A stretch of DNA of 8,318 nt from contig JADFHG010000143.1 in NCBI GenBank assembly GCA_022567365.1, positions 1 to 8,318 of the forward strand, written 5' to 3'. The stretch is from Planctomycetota bacterium. Its GTDB lineage: Bacteria > Planctomycetota > Phycisphaerae > UBA1845. The translations under genes were made by a program, and so were the position numbers. This document shows, in pieces, positions 1 to 4,972 of the stretch; within the stretch, counting starts at the first letter, position 1, and each line of letters begins with the position of its first letter. The notes under the pieces are model-generated. The model was not told the origin of the DNA and ran no database searches. It worked only from the letters and a program-made list of their open reading frames with translations.

Positions 1-1
1 A

Positions 2-157
2 CGCTTGAACCTCATCACTACCGAGGGCGAGTACACATTTCGAGTGAATCCAAGAAACTTCTCTGGCGACCGCATCATTCGTGCGCCACCACGAGAGTAC
101 CAGCAGTTGCGTAACGCAGTAACCAGCGCAATACCGTCAAGCATGCTACATCGGTAG
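2..157 (+). CDS. 3' end of an unrecognised protein gene (partial)
   Basis: An open frame enters from the left edge and ends at TAG 155-157, giving 51 residues. The composition is protein-like: an alternating hydrophobic/polar stretch (ITTEGEYTFRVNP) that reads as beta strands, followed by a probable amphipathic helix (REYQQLRNAVTSAI). A beta-hairpin-then-helix ending is loosely reminiscent of the C-terminus of a PH-like domain, but this is only a shape resemblance and I do not recognise the family. The start lies outside the window. The next possible gene, at 220, is on the same strand 62 bases later. The other two forward frames are less protein-like. It could still be a chance open frame, since only 156 bases are visible. 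Confidence 0.45.
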   Translation, partial: RLNLITTEGEYTFRVNPRNFSGDRIIRAPPREYQQLRNAVTSAIPSSMLHR

Positions 158-207
158 GGTTTTGGGTGCGTTGCGCTGTAAACGGGAAACGCCGGGTAGT
201 AGTAAAC

Positions 208-213
208 AAGGAG
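208..213 (+). promoter_or_regulatory. Strong Shine-Dalgarno (AAGGAG) for the start at 220
   Basis: AAGGAG lies 6 bases before ATG 220-222. It is the best ribosome binding site in the window and is the main reason for treating the short frame at 220 as the front of a real gene. Confidence 0.55.
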
Positions 214-219
214 AATATA

Positions 220-321
220 ATGCGATTGACCGTTTGTGTTGTCACTCTTGCGATTGCCGTTCTTCTTGTGGAGAAACAGGGGACAGTCACCGGTTTTCGT
301 GGGCACGATCGTCATTTATAG
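220..321 (+). pseudogene. Interrupted gene: signal-peptide-like N-terminus cut off by a repeat element
   Basis: From ATG 220 the frame encodes 33 residues and stops at TAG 319-321. Residues 1-19 (MRLTVCVVTLAIAVLLVEK) have a charged N-terminus followed by an unbroken hydrophobic stretch, as in a Sec signal peptide or an N-terminal membrane anchor. At codon 20 the frame enters the 13-bp inverted repeat beginning at 279, so the last 13-14 residues are encoded by the repeat element and the frame closes inside it. I infer a secreted or membrane protein gene whose body was displaced when the element arrived or the region rearranged. No continuation of the protein could be identified on the far side of the element, so the original function is unknown. 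A genuine 33-residue membrane peptide is a less likely alternative. Confidence 0.45.
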
Positions 322-333
322 GTGACTGTCCCC
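279..333. repeat. Inverted-repeat element, 13-bp perfect arms, 29-base spacer
   Basis: GGGGACAGTCACC at 279-291 is the exact reverse complement of GGTGACTGTCCCC at 321-333, with a 29-base spacer. As RNA or single-stranded DNA it would form a 13-bp stem. From memory, GGGGACAGTCACC-type palindromes recur between genes in many bacterial genomes and are often found with REP-associated (RAYT/TnpA_REP) transposases; no such transposase gene is in this window. The left arm ends the reading frame begun at 220, and the right arm runs straight into the CGGTTCCC repeats. No target-site duplication is obvious. Confidence 0.75.
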
Positions 334-358
334 GGTTCCCCGGTTCCCCCCGGTTCCC
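333..358 (+). repeat. Three CGGTTCCC direct repeats
   Basis: CGGTTCCC occurs at 333-340, 341-348 and 351-358. The first two are contiguous and a CC insertion precedes the third. The array begins at the last base of the inverted-repeat arm and ends where integrase-like coding similarity begins on the other strand. It looks like slippage expansion at the edge of the element. Confidence 0.7.
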
Positions 359-481
359 GACCTGGATTTTGTAGCCCTGAGCTTTCGATGGGCTGATCGC
401 ACCGAGCGTTTTCGTGCGCTGCTCACCCCTCCAGTAGAATTGGATCAAGTACTTTCTTCCACGTTTCTTCAGACTCGCCAA
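359..481 (-). pseudogene. N-terminal remnant of a phage-type (tyrosine recombinase) integrase
   Basis: On the minus strand, TTG 481-479 opens a stretch beginning (M)ASLKKRGRKYLIQFYWRGEQ and continuing through RTKTLG and PSKAQ to about base 359. The pattern of basic start, 'K-x-Y-x-I-x-F-x-x-x-G' strand, then 'R-x-x-x-L-G ... S-K-x-x-A' is typical of the arm-binding or early N-terminal region of tyrosine recombinases of phages and integrative elements, and many planctomycete integrases begin MASL-K. Only about 41 residues survive. The core-binding domain and the catalytic domain (Arg...His-x-x-Arg...Tyr) are absent, because the frame then enters the CGGTTCCC repeats and the inverted-repeat element. 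The frame stays open in front of the TTG (to 550), but that part looks unlike protein. I take it as a truncated, non-functional integrase. The family call rests on a short motif. Confidence 0.5.
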
Positions 482-916
482 CTCACGCGCCCTCGATTCG
501 ATGTTCGTTCCGGCGTCCCGAGGTCCGTGTCGCCACTCCGGGCTATCCAAGGACCATCGCTACACCGCTACACTACGATTATTTGGTAGACCGCGCAAAT
601 AGAAATTCGGCCGCGAATACGCATCGTTGGTTTTCGCGTAATGAGGAGTATTCCGCGTTCACCTACTACGTTGGCAACCGTTTGATTCAACGATCTGGAG
701 GGCAGCGAATAAGGTTAAGGCAACGCGTGCATGGTTTGGTTGGGCCGTACTGTTTTCCATGGATTCGCGGCGGGCAACGCAAGGGCCATACGAGGACTAA
801 ACAAGGGCCATGCAAGGACCCGCCGATTCGGAGCTACTCGCGTCTCGCCAAGGACACATGGACGAACATCGCCGCTCACGATATCGAAAACGTAGATTTC
901 GCAAAGAAATGAAGAT
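482..916. other. About 435 bases with no supportable gene; degraded accessory DNA
   Basis: All six frames were considered. The longest open frame (583-912, plus strand) starts at TTG, has no ribosome binding site, and its translation is rich in Arg, Asn, Gly and Gln with no recognisable domain or hydrophobic core. It contains a short tandem GCTACAC(C/T) doublet at 559-574 and the 22-bp-period repeat at 780-819. The AT content is higher than in the genes downstream. It sits on the 3' side of tRNA-Arg next to an integrase remnant, so decayed mobile-element DNA is the simplest reading. Confidence 0.4.
780..819 (+). repeat. Two-copy imperfect direct repeat, period 22
   Basis: CAAGGGCCATACGAGGAC at 780-797 and CAAGGGCCATGCAAGGAC at 802-819 match at 16 of 18 bases, separated by TAAA. 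The role is unknown. It could be a binding-site pair or a local duplication. Confidence 0.55.
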
Positions 917-990
917 CGTCCCCGTCAGGATTCGAACCTGAAACCTTCGGCTTCGGAGGCCGACGCGCTGTCCAATTGTGCCACGGGGAC
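917..990 (-). tRNA. tRNA-Arg, anticodon CCG (reads CGG)
   Basis: Read on the minus strand from 990 to 917, the 74 bases fold as a standard cloverleaf. The acceptor stem is GTCCCCG pairing with CGGGGAC, with discriminator G at 917. The D-arm GCAC/GCGC has one A-C mismatch and loop AATTGGACA. The anticodon stem is TCGGC/GCCGA with loop CTCCGAA, so the anticodon is CCG. The variable loop is AGGTT and the T-arm is TCAGG-TTCGAAT-CCTGA. The CCA end is not encoded. The gene stands alone, and the integrase remnant lies beyond its 3' end. Confidence 0.95.
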
Positions 991-1207
991 CGTGTTCGTT
1001 TGCAAAGCAGCATGGTTGAAGAATGTGCGGCACGGCCCAATCGCCCGTGCGTGGATCAGCATCGGGTCGGCCACCGGCTTGCCGGGTTCGCTGGCGGGTG
1101 CTGGTGCCTCACCGACGAAATCGACTTCTTCAACACCGTGGCAGCTTAGGCTCGTCGAGCGGGCTGTCAACGCTCGCGTGGCGAGCGGCGCGGCGGCATA
1201 TCGGACC
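991..1207. other. Spacer between tRNA-Arg and the NifU promoter; no gene seen
   Basis: No convincing gene lies here. An imperfect inverted repeat, GCACGG at 1030-1035 and CCGTGC at 1045-1050, resembles the 'GGCACGGGC...GCCCGTGCC' palindromes often seen between genes in this phylum. The minus-strand frame covering 925-1170 is open and has fairly high GC at third positions, but it runs straight through tRNA-Arg, and its end is the familiar false translation of a tRNA gene. Confidence 0.35.
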
Positions 1208-1236
1208 TTGCTTGATGGATTCTCGCCGAATACAAT
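1208..1236 (+). promoter_or_regulatory. Candidate sigma70-type promoter for the NifU-like gene
   Basis: TTGCTT (1208-1213) and TACAAT (1231-1236) are separated by exactly 17 bases, each differing from the TTGACA/TATAAT consensus at one or two positions. A transcript would begin near 1243, about 114 bases before the NifU start at 1357. The TACAAT box stands out in GC-rich DNA. Confidence 0.45.
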
Positions 1237-1385
1237 CTACCTGCGATCCAGCGGGATCAACGGCATCCGACCCGCAAGCCGCCGACAAGCCGGCTGACCA
1301 GTGGGCGTTTCCAGTGTTCGGTCGATCCCGCCGCCTCGAGGAGTACTTGAACCGGGATGCGTACCAAGCCCGATCAACAGCATAA
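1215..1385 (+). CDS. Possible small protein (56 aa) overlapping the NifU-like start
   Basis: From ATG 1215 to TAA 1383-1385 the frame encodes 56 residues and overlaps the NifU-like gene by 29 bases in another frame. The second half (WAFPVFGRSRRLEEYLNRDA) is protein-like, and its codons from about 1248 on favour G or C in third position at roughly two thirds. Against it: there is no ribosome binding site at 1215, that ATG lies between the -35 and -10 boxes of the candidate promoter, and I do not recognise the sequence. Either the promoter or this start must be wrong if both are proposed, unless translation begins further in. Treat it as a weak call. Confidence 0.25.
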   Translation: MDSRRIQSTCDPAGSTASDPQAADKPADQWAFPVFGRSRRLEEYLNRDAYQARSTA

Positions 1386-1629
1386 GGCCAAGAACGATCG
1401 CACGGACCTGCGCGAACGGGTTGCGGCAGTCCTCGAGTCACTGCGGCCTATGGTTCGCGCCGACGGCGGCGACATCGAGCTCGTGGACGTAGACGAGGAA
1501 GGTGTCGCGCACATACGGCTGCTCGGTGCATGCGTCGGCTGCCCGTCAAGCGAGATGACGCTGACGATGGGCATCGAACGAACCCTCCGGGAACGGGTGC
1601 CCGAGGTGACCCGTGTGGTCTGCGCTTGA
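1357..1629 (+). CDS. NifU-like C-terminal domain protein (Fe-S scaffold/carrier)
   Basis: This 90-residue protein consists of a single NifU C-terminal-type domain (Pfam NifU, PF01106). After a polar leader of about 17 residues comes LRERVAAVLESLRPMVRADG, then DGGD at 36-39, a beta strand, and the iron-sulfur motif CVGC (Cys59, Cys62) in GACVGCPSSEMTLTMGIE, ending in the usual 'VPEV..VV' strand. In this family the CxxC pair from two subunits binds a 4Fe-4S cluster that is passed to client apoproteins in the cytosol. The usual stand-alone length is 75-100 residues. ATG 1357 is the only sensible start: GAGGAG lies upstream at 1338-1343, a rather long 13 bases away, and the next Met is inside the domain. 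A promoter candidate precedes it and a hairpin/T-run follows its stop, so it is probably transcribed alone. The domain does not distinguish a housekeeping carrier from nitrogen-fixation NifU; no other nif or suf genes are visible. Confidence 0.92.
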   Translation: MRTKPDQQHKAKNDRTDLRERVAAVLESLRPMVRADGGDIELVDVDEEGVAHIRLLGACVGCPSSEMTLTMGIERTLRERVPEVTRVVCA

Positions 1630-1655
1630 CGGCCGCCACAGGGGGCGGCCGCTAC
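1630..1655 (-). repeat. Dispersed hairpin element, copy A
   Basis: Read on the minus strand from 1655 to 1630 this 26-mer begins GTAGCGGCCGCCCCC and folds with an 8-bp stem and six-base loop. It matches the copy at 7456-7481 at 24 of 26 bases and the copy at 7511-7536 at 22 of 26 by my alignment. Three such close copies in 8 kb, all intergenic, indicate a REP-like family. Confidence 0.7.
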
Positions 1656-1660
1656 TTTTT
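1630..1660 (+). terminator. Rho-independent-type terminator immediately after the NifU-like gene
   Basis: CGGCCGCC (1630-1637) pairs perfectly with GGCGGCCG (1644-1651) around the six-base loop ACAGGG. Four bases later comes TTTTT (1656-1660). The stem starts on the base after the TGA stop. The stem is GC-rich enough for termination although the T-run is short and offset. It is also a copy of the 26-bp hairpin family described under repeats. Confidence 0.55.
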
Positions 1661-1730
1661 CCACAGGGGGCGGCCGCTACTTTCTCCACGGCGGGGCGGC
1701 CGCTACTTTCTCCACGGGGGCGCACGCTAG
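1638..1730 (+). repeat. Tandem array of a 25-26 bp unit, about 3.5 copies
   Basis: Units begin ACAGGGGGCGGCCGCTAC and end TTTTTCC or TTTCTCC. They lie at 1638-1662 (25 bp), 1663-1687 (25 bp, one change) and 1688-1713 (26 bp, ACGGC at the front), and a decayed fourth runs from 1714 to about 1730. Each unit contains the 3' arm of the hairpin but only the first has the matching 5' arm, so the array looks like amplification of half a hairpin plus its T-rich tail. Confidence 0.85.
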
Positions 1731-1827
1731 TACCGTGTTTAGCAAGTTTCACGACTACCTGAGCCGCATGCTTCAGCTTGCGCGATCTAGGGAATTCAAA
1801 TCACGGTCACTAGCATTCGTGACATCG

Positions 1828-1845
1828 CGCGGGCTGAAGCCCGCG
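1828..1845. repeat. REP-like palindrome CGCGGGC-TGAA-GCCCGCG
   Basis: A perfect 7-bp stem (1828-1834 with 1839-1845) closes a four-base TGAA loop; T and A at the loop ends could add an eighth pair. It is not followed by a T-run, so a simple terminator is unlikely. From memory, GGGCTGAAGCCCG is a common dispersed intergenic palindrome in several bacterial phyla. Confidence 0.55.
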
Positions 1846-1905
1846 GCTCGGGGGAGAATCATAGTCGCAGGACATATGAAACACGATGCTACCTGCTTCA
1901 CGGTA

Positions 1906-1929
1906 GGCGGCCGCCGCTTCTTCAACGGG
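1906..1929 (+). repeat. Diverged copy of the tandem-array unit
   Basis: This 24-mer begins GGCGGCCGC and ends AACGGG. It aligns without gaps to the GGCGGCCGC-TACTTTCTCC-ACGGG portion of the 1638-1730 array at 19 of 24 bases. It is probably an older member of the same family, though chance similarity in GC-rich DNA is possible. Confidence 0.3.
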
Positions 1930-2051
1930 CTTCGGACCGTCCGCACTGCGGCCTTTGTTGACCCGCCCACGGTGTTGTCGTTGAGACCCGGTGCGGTCAA
2001 GTCGTGAACCAACGTCTGCATGAAGGTCGCCGGGCGTGCGATCCGAATCCT

Positions 2052-3029
2052 ATGTCGCCGACCAACCCACGCGATTCGCATACCGAATCATCCTCAACGC
2101 CTCTGCTCACGTTCATCCTCGGCTGCACGGGGTGCGGGAAGGGATCGCTCGGGCGCGAACTCGCGAAGCGAACCGGCGGTGAGATCATCAGCATCGATTC
2201 AATGAAGGTCTACCGGCGGATGGACGTGGGCACCGCGAAGCCGTCGGCGGCGCAGCGCGCCGAGTTTCGCTATCACCTGATCGACGTCGTCGAACCGAGT
2301 GAGGAGTTCTCCGTTGGTTGCTACGTCGAATTGGCGGAGCGGGCCATCGCCGATATCCATGGCCGCGGCCGCCCGATTTTCATCGTCGGGGGGACGCCGA
2401 TGTACATCAAGGCCCTCGGCGAGGGGTTGTTTGACGGCCCGCCCGCTGACGCAGCCATCCGTGAGCGCCTCCGCGACGAGGCGGTCGCCACGGGCAACAC
2501 ACCCCTGCACGATCGGCTGAGGCGCGTCGATCCGAGTGCGGCCGACCGTATTCACGTGAATGACCTGAGACGCATCGTCCGCGCGCTCGAGGTGTTCGAG
2601 CTGACCGGAACGCCGCTGACCGAGTTTCAAACGCAATGGGACGGTCGGTTGCGTGATCGGTGCGTGTTCTTCGGCCTGCGGAGGGAGCGTGCGGACCAGA
2701 ACCAGCGGTGCAACACCCGCGTAAGGCGTATGGTCGATGGCGGTCTCGTCGACGAGGCCAAGTCGCTGCTGGCGGAATCCGAGCCGCTGAGCGAGACGGC
2801 CCGCAAGGCCGTAGGGTACGCGGAGATCTTCGAATACCTCGCGGTCGGTGGTTCGCTTGCGGAGACGATCGAAAAGATCAAAATCAATACGCGTCGTTTG
2901 GCGAAGTCCCAGCGAACGTGGTTCAAGCGATTTCGCCAAACGGAGTGGATCGATCTGGCGGCGGATGCCGACATGGCCGATGTGGCGTACGATCTGATCA
3001 ACCGGCGGGGCGCATTGTGGTCGGCGTAA
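2052..3029 (+). CDS. miaA: tRNA dimethylallyltransferase (isopentenyl-tRNA transferase) MiaA
   Basis: MiaA transfers a dimethylallyl group from DMAPP to N6 of A37 in tRNAs reading UNN codons, in the cytosol. From ATG 2052 the protein has 325 residues (family usually 300-320). Seen in order: P-loop GCTGCGKGS (24-32), IDSMKVYRRMDVGTAKP (48-64; Asp49 matches the conserved catalytic/substrate Asp), YHLIDVVEP (74-82), IVGGTPMYIKAL (111-122), DPSAADRIHVNDLRRIVRAL (160-179), the swinging-domain segment RRMVDGGLVDEA, and the C-terminal KAVGYAEI...INTRRLAKSQRTWFKRF signature. Gly31 stands where most P-loops have Ser/Thr after the Lys, with Ser next to it. The longer GTG start at 2004 adds 16 unremarkable residues; neither start has a clear ribosome binding site. 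The stop is 5 bases before the ABC ATPase gene, so it probably heads that operon. Confidence 0.95.
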   Translation: MSPTNPRDSHTESSSTPLLTFILGCTGCGKGSLGRELAKRTGGEIISIDSMKVYRRMDVGTAKPSAAQRAEFRYHLIDVVEPSEEFSVGCYVELAERAIADIHGRGRPIFIVGGTPMYIKALGEGLFDGPPADAAIRERLRDEAVATGNTPLHDRLRRVDPSAADRIHVNDLRRIVRALEVFELTGTPLTEFQTQWDGRLRDRCVFFGLRRERADQNQRCNTRVRRMVDGGLVDEAKSLLAESEPLSETARKAVGYAEIFEYLAVGGSLAETIEKIKINTRRLAKSQRTWFKRFRQTEWIDLAADADMADVAYDLINRRGALWSA

Positions 3030-3034
3030 CCGAA

Positions 3035-3985
3035 ATGACGAATTGGGCGGTCGACTTGATCGACGTCCGCAAAACGTACCGCAAGACGGTGCAGGCGCTG
3101 CGCGGTGTCAACGTTCAGGTCGGGCGCGGCGAGATATTCGGCCTGCTCGGTCCCAACGGCGCCGGCAAGAGCACGCTCGTCAAGATCATGATGACGGTTG
3201 TCCGGGCGGACCACGTGCTCGGTACGATCCTGGGCAGACCCATCGGCAACCGCGGCAAGCTCGCGAGAATCGGCTACCTGCCGGAGAACCACCGGTTCCC
3301 CGGATACCTGACCGGCGCGCAATTGCTCGATCATTACGCCGCGCTCGCCAAAGTGCCGCGACCGCGCAGGCGCGAGTCGGCGCCGCGACTGCTCGAACGC
3401 CTCGGTCTGTCGCGGTGGGCGAATATGCGTGTGCGCGAATACTCCAAGGGCATGATGCAGCGACTTGGGCTGGCTCAGGCCCTGATGAACGATCCGGACC
3501 TTCTGATCCTCGACGAGCCTACGGATGGTGTTGATCCGGTCGGCAGAAGGGAGATTCGCGAGCTTCTCGTCGAGATGAAACAATCGGGGAAGACCGTGTT
3601 TCTCAATTCGCACCTGCTCAGCGAGCTGGAAATGGTGTGCGACCGCGTGGCGATCCTGGTGGGGGGGATGGTCGCCCGGCAGGGCACGCTGTCGGAACTG
3701 ACCGAACACACCATCGAGTACCGCATCAGCTTCACCGGTGATGCGTCGGCACTGCGGGGCGATATCGAATCCGTCGGCGCGACCATTGCCGACGGCGAGA
3801 TCACGATTGCCGGACATGACTCGGGCAAGGTGAACCGCGTCATCGATCTACTGCGGAGCAAGAACCTACAGATCGAATCGGTCGAACCCCACCGCTTCAG
3901 CCTGGAAGATATCTTCGTCGAGACGATGGAGGGGACGGCGATCACGCCGGAGGCCGTGCCGGTGGCGAGACCGGTGGGCGAGTGA
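3035..3985 (+). CDS. ABC-2 type transporter ATP-binding protein
   Basis: This 316-residue cytosolic ATPase powers the adjacent membrane protein. ABC motifs are complete: Walker A GPNGAGKST (39-47); a Q-loop region IGYLPE (79-84) with Glu where many ABC proteins have Gln, as is usual in the CcmA/NodI-like ABC-2 group; signature YSKGM (136-140) replacing LSGGQ; Walker B LLILDEP (156-162); D-loop GVDP (165-168); and the H-loop His193 in NSHLLSE. Residues about 225-300 form the extra C-terminal domain common in this group, ending EDIFVETMEG. ATG 3035 is chosen, 5 bases after the miaA stop; GTG 3017 would overlap miaA slightly. The frame extends far upstream inside miaA, but that part is a shadow. 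The substrate cannot be read from sequence. Confidence 0.93.
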   Translation: MTNWAVDLIDVRKTYRKTVQALRGVNVQVGRGEIFGLLGPNGAGKSTLVKIMMTVVRADHVLGTILGRPIGNRGKLARIGYLPENHRFPGYLTGAQLLDHYAALAKVPRPRRRESAPRLLERLGLSRWANMRVREYSKGMMQRLGLAQALMNDPDLLILDEPTDGVDPVGRREIRELLVEMKQSGKTVFLNSHLLSELEMVCDRVAILVGGMVARQGTLSELTEHTIEYRISFTGDASALRGDIESVGATIADGEITIAGHDSGKVNRVIDLLRSKNLQIESVEPHRFSLEDIFVETMEGTAITPEAVPVARPVGE

Positions 3986-4001
3986 GGGGCGGCGACGCGG
4001 C

Positions 4002-4007
4002 AGGGAG
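4002..4007 (+). promoter_or_regulatory. Shine-Dalgarno AGGGAG deciding the permease start at 4018
   Basis: AGGGAG lies 10 bases before ATG 4018. It favours that start over GTG 3982, which overlaps the ATPase stop by 4 bp (GTGA) but has no ribosome binding site and would add 12 Gly/Ala-rich residues in front of the first helix. Confidence 0.5.
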
Positions 4008-4017
4008 CACGATCGGC

Positions 4018-4962
4018 ATGCAGTTTTGGGCGATGATCATCGACAGCTTTCGCGAGTCGCTGGATCGCAAGATCTTCTGGGTGATCATTGCGATCTCCGT
4101 GTTTGTGGCGCTGGCAATGGTAAGCGTCGGTTTCGAGGGCGACCGCGTCACGATGCTCTTCGGGGCGGTGGATCTGGAAACGGATGCCTACAGCCCCTTG
4201 TCTTCCCTTGGGCGCACGAAGATTGTCGGTTTGGTCGTATTCCTCTTGGCGAGTACCGTGCTCGGTTGGATCGGCGTCCTGCTGTCGATTGTGGCGACGG
4301 GGAGCGTGTTTCCCTCCATGATGGATCGAGGGAGCATCGACGTGCTGCTCGGAAAGCCGCTCAGTCGCTCCACGCTGTTTCTCTACAAGTATCTGGCGAG
4401 CATGGTCTTCGTGCTCGTCCAGGCGACGGTGTTCGTCGGGTTGACGTTTTTGGTCATGGGCCTGCGTTGGCACGTCTGGGCACCTGGGTATCTCCTCGCC
4501 ATTCCATTGGCCGTGCTCCTATTCAGTTACGTATATTGCGTCTCCGTACTGGTTGCCGTTCGTACCGGAAGCACCGTGGCCGCCGTCCTGCTGAGCATCG
4601 GCGCATGGACGCTGTTTGCGCTTGTCCACCAGGCGCCCGCCGCATTCGAAGCCATTCCTATGCTGAAGGAACGCACAACATTGTATGCGGCGGTCCGGGT
4701 CATTAGTTGGATCCCCCCGAAGACCGGGGATTTTCCGTATATCGTCTCGCGCTGGTCCGGAGGTGGGACCAGCATTGACGCGCTTCCAGCCGGTCTAATG
4801 CGTTCCGCCAACGCATATACTGATCAGCAAATCGAGGACTCGCGACGATACGAGGCCGGGTTGGTCGCCGCGAATCCATGGTACTCGATCGGATCCTCAT
4901 TGTTGTTCGAGGCCGTGATTGTGGGATGGGGTATGTTTGCCTTCGCACGTAAGGACTTCTAG
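4018..4962 (+). CDS. ABC-2 type transporter permease
   Basis: A 314-residue inner-membrane protein, the membrane partner of the ATPase just upstream. It begins MQFWAMIIDSFRESLDRKIF, the short amphipathic 'elbow' plus first helix seen in ABC-2 permeases, and I count about six hydrophobic segments, near 19-38, 68-95, 121-148, 155-181, 185-204 and 289-309. The cytosolic turn DRGSIDVLLGKPLSRSTLF (103-121) carries the family's 'G(K/R)P(I/L)SR' motif between helices 2 and 3. A large non-membrane loop, about 205-288, precedes the last helix and would face outside or the periplasm; planctomycete relatives often have one. The protein should dimerise with two ATPase copies into an exporter. The next small gene starts 10 bases after its stop. 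Confidence 0.9.
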   Translation: MQFWAMIIDSFRESLDRKIFWVIIAISVFVALAMVSVGFEGDRVTMLFGAVDLETDAYSPLSSLGRTKIVGLVVFLLASTVLGWIGVLLSIVATGSVFPSMMDRGSIDVLLGKPLSRSTLFLYKYLASMVFVLVQATVFVGLTFLVMGLRWHVWAPGYLLAIPLAVLLFSYVYCVSVLVAVRTGSTVAAVLLSIGAWTLFALVHQAPAAFEAIPMLKERTTLYAAVRVISWIPPKTGDFPYIVSRWSGGGTSIDALPAGLMRSANAYTDQQIEDSRRYEAGLVAANPWYSIGSSLLFEAVIVGWGMFAFARKDF

Positions 4963-4972
4963 ATCATCGAGT

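Larger units (their letters stand above)
1731..2051. other. Spacer before miaA; no convincing gene
   Basis: This spacer separates the tandem array from the miaA start chosen here. A plus-strand frame at 1735-2007 is open but starts with no ribosome binding site, crosses two repeat-like segments and has no recognisable domain. No promoter with good -35 and -10 boxes was found. The GTG at 2004, whose last two bases begin that frame's TGA, is an alternative miaA start. Confidence 0.4.

Noticed and set aside
333..358. Operator or iteron array made by CGGTTCCC
   Set aside because: Only three short copies with uneven spacing at the edge of a palindromic element; slippage is simpler and no replication or regulator gene is adjacent.
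583..912. 109-residue plus-strand frame before the tRNA
   Set aside because: TTG start, no ribosome binding site, no hydrophobic core or motif; it ends next to the tRNA in a decayed region.
925..1170. 81-residue minus-strand frame with fairly good third-position GC
   Set aside because: It runs through tRNA-Arg, and its last 20 or so residues are the well-known false translation of a tRNA-Arg gene.
1357..1629. Evidence for nitrogen fixation from the NifU-like gene
   Set aside because: Stand-alone NifU C-terminal-type proteins are widespread Fe-S carriers; no nif genes are in the window.
1638..1730. CRISPR-like array
   Set aside because: The 25-26 bp units are directly contiguous with no unique spacers, so this is a simple tandem repeat.
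1735..2007. 90-residue plus-strand frame before miaA
   Set aside because: It crosses the 1828-1845 palindrome and a diverged repeat copy, has no ribosome binding site and no recognisable domain.
2660..3034. Upstream extension of the ABC ATPase frame within miaA
   Set aside because: The extension overlaps the conserved C-terminal domain of MiaA and adds no ABC feature; ATP-binding proteins of this type begin a few residues before the first strand, as with ATG 3035.
2627..3817. 396-residue open frame on the minus strand opposite miaA and the ABC ATPase
   Set aside because: It is a shadow: both genes on the plus strand have complete family motifs, while this frame spans their boundary and its translation is rich in His, Arg and Gln with no domain.
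3475..4473. 332-residue minus-strand frame opposite the ATPase and permease
   Set aside because: It crosses two well-supported genes and has low-complexity His/Glu/Arg composition caused by the complementary codons.
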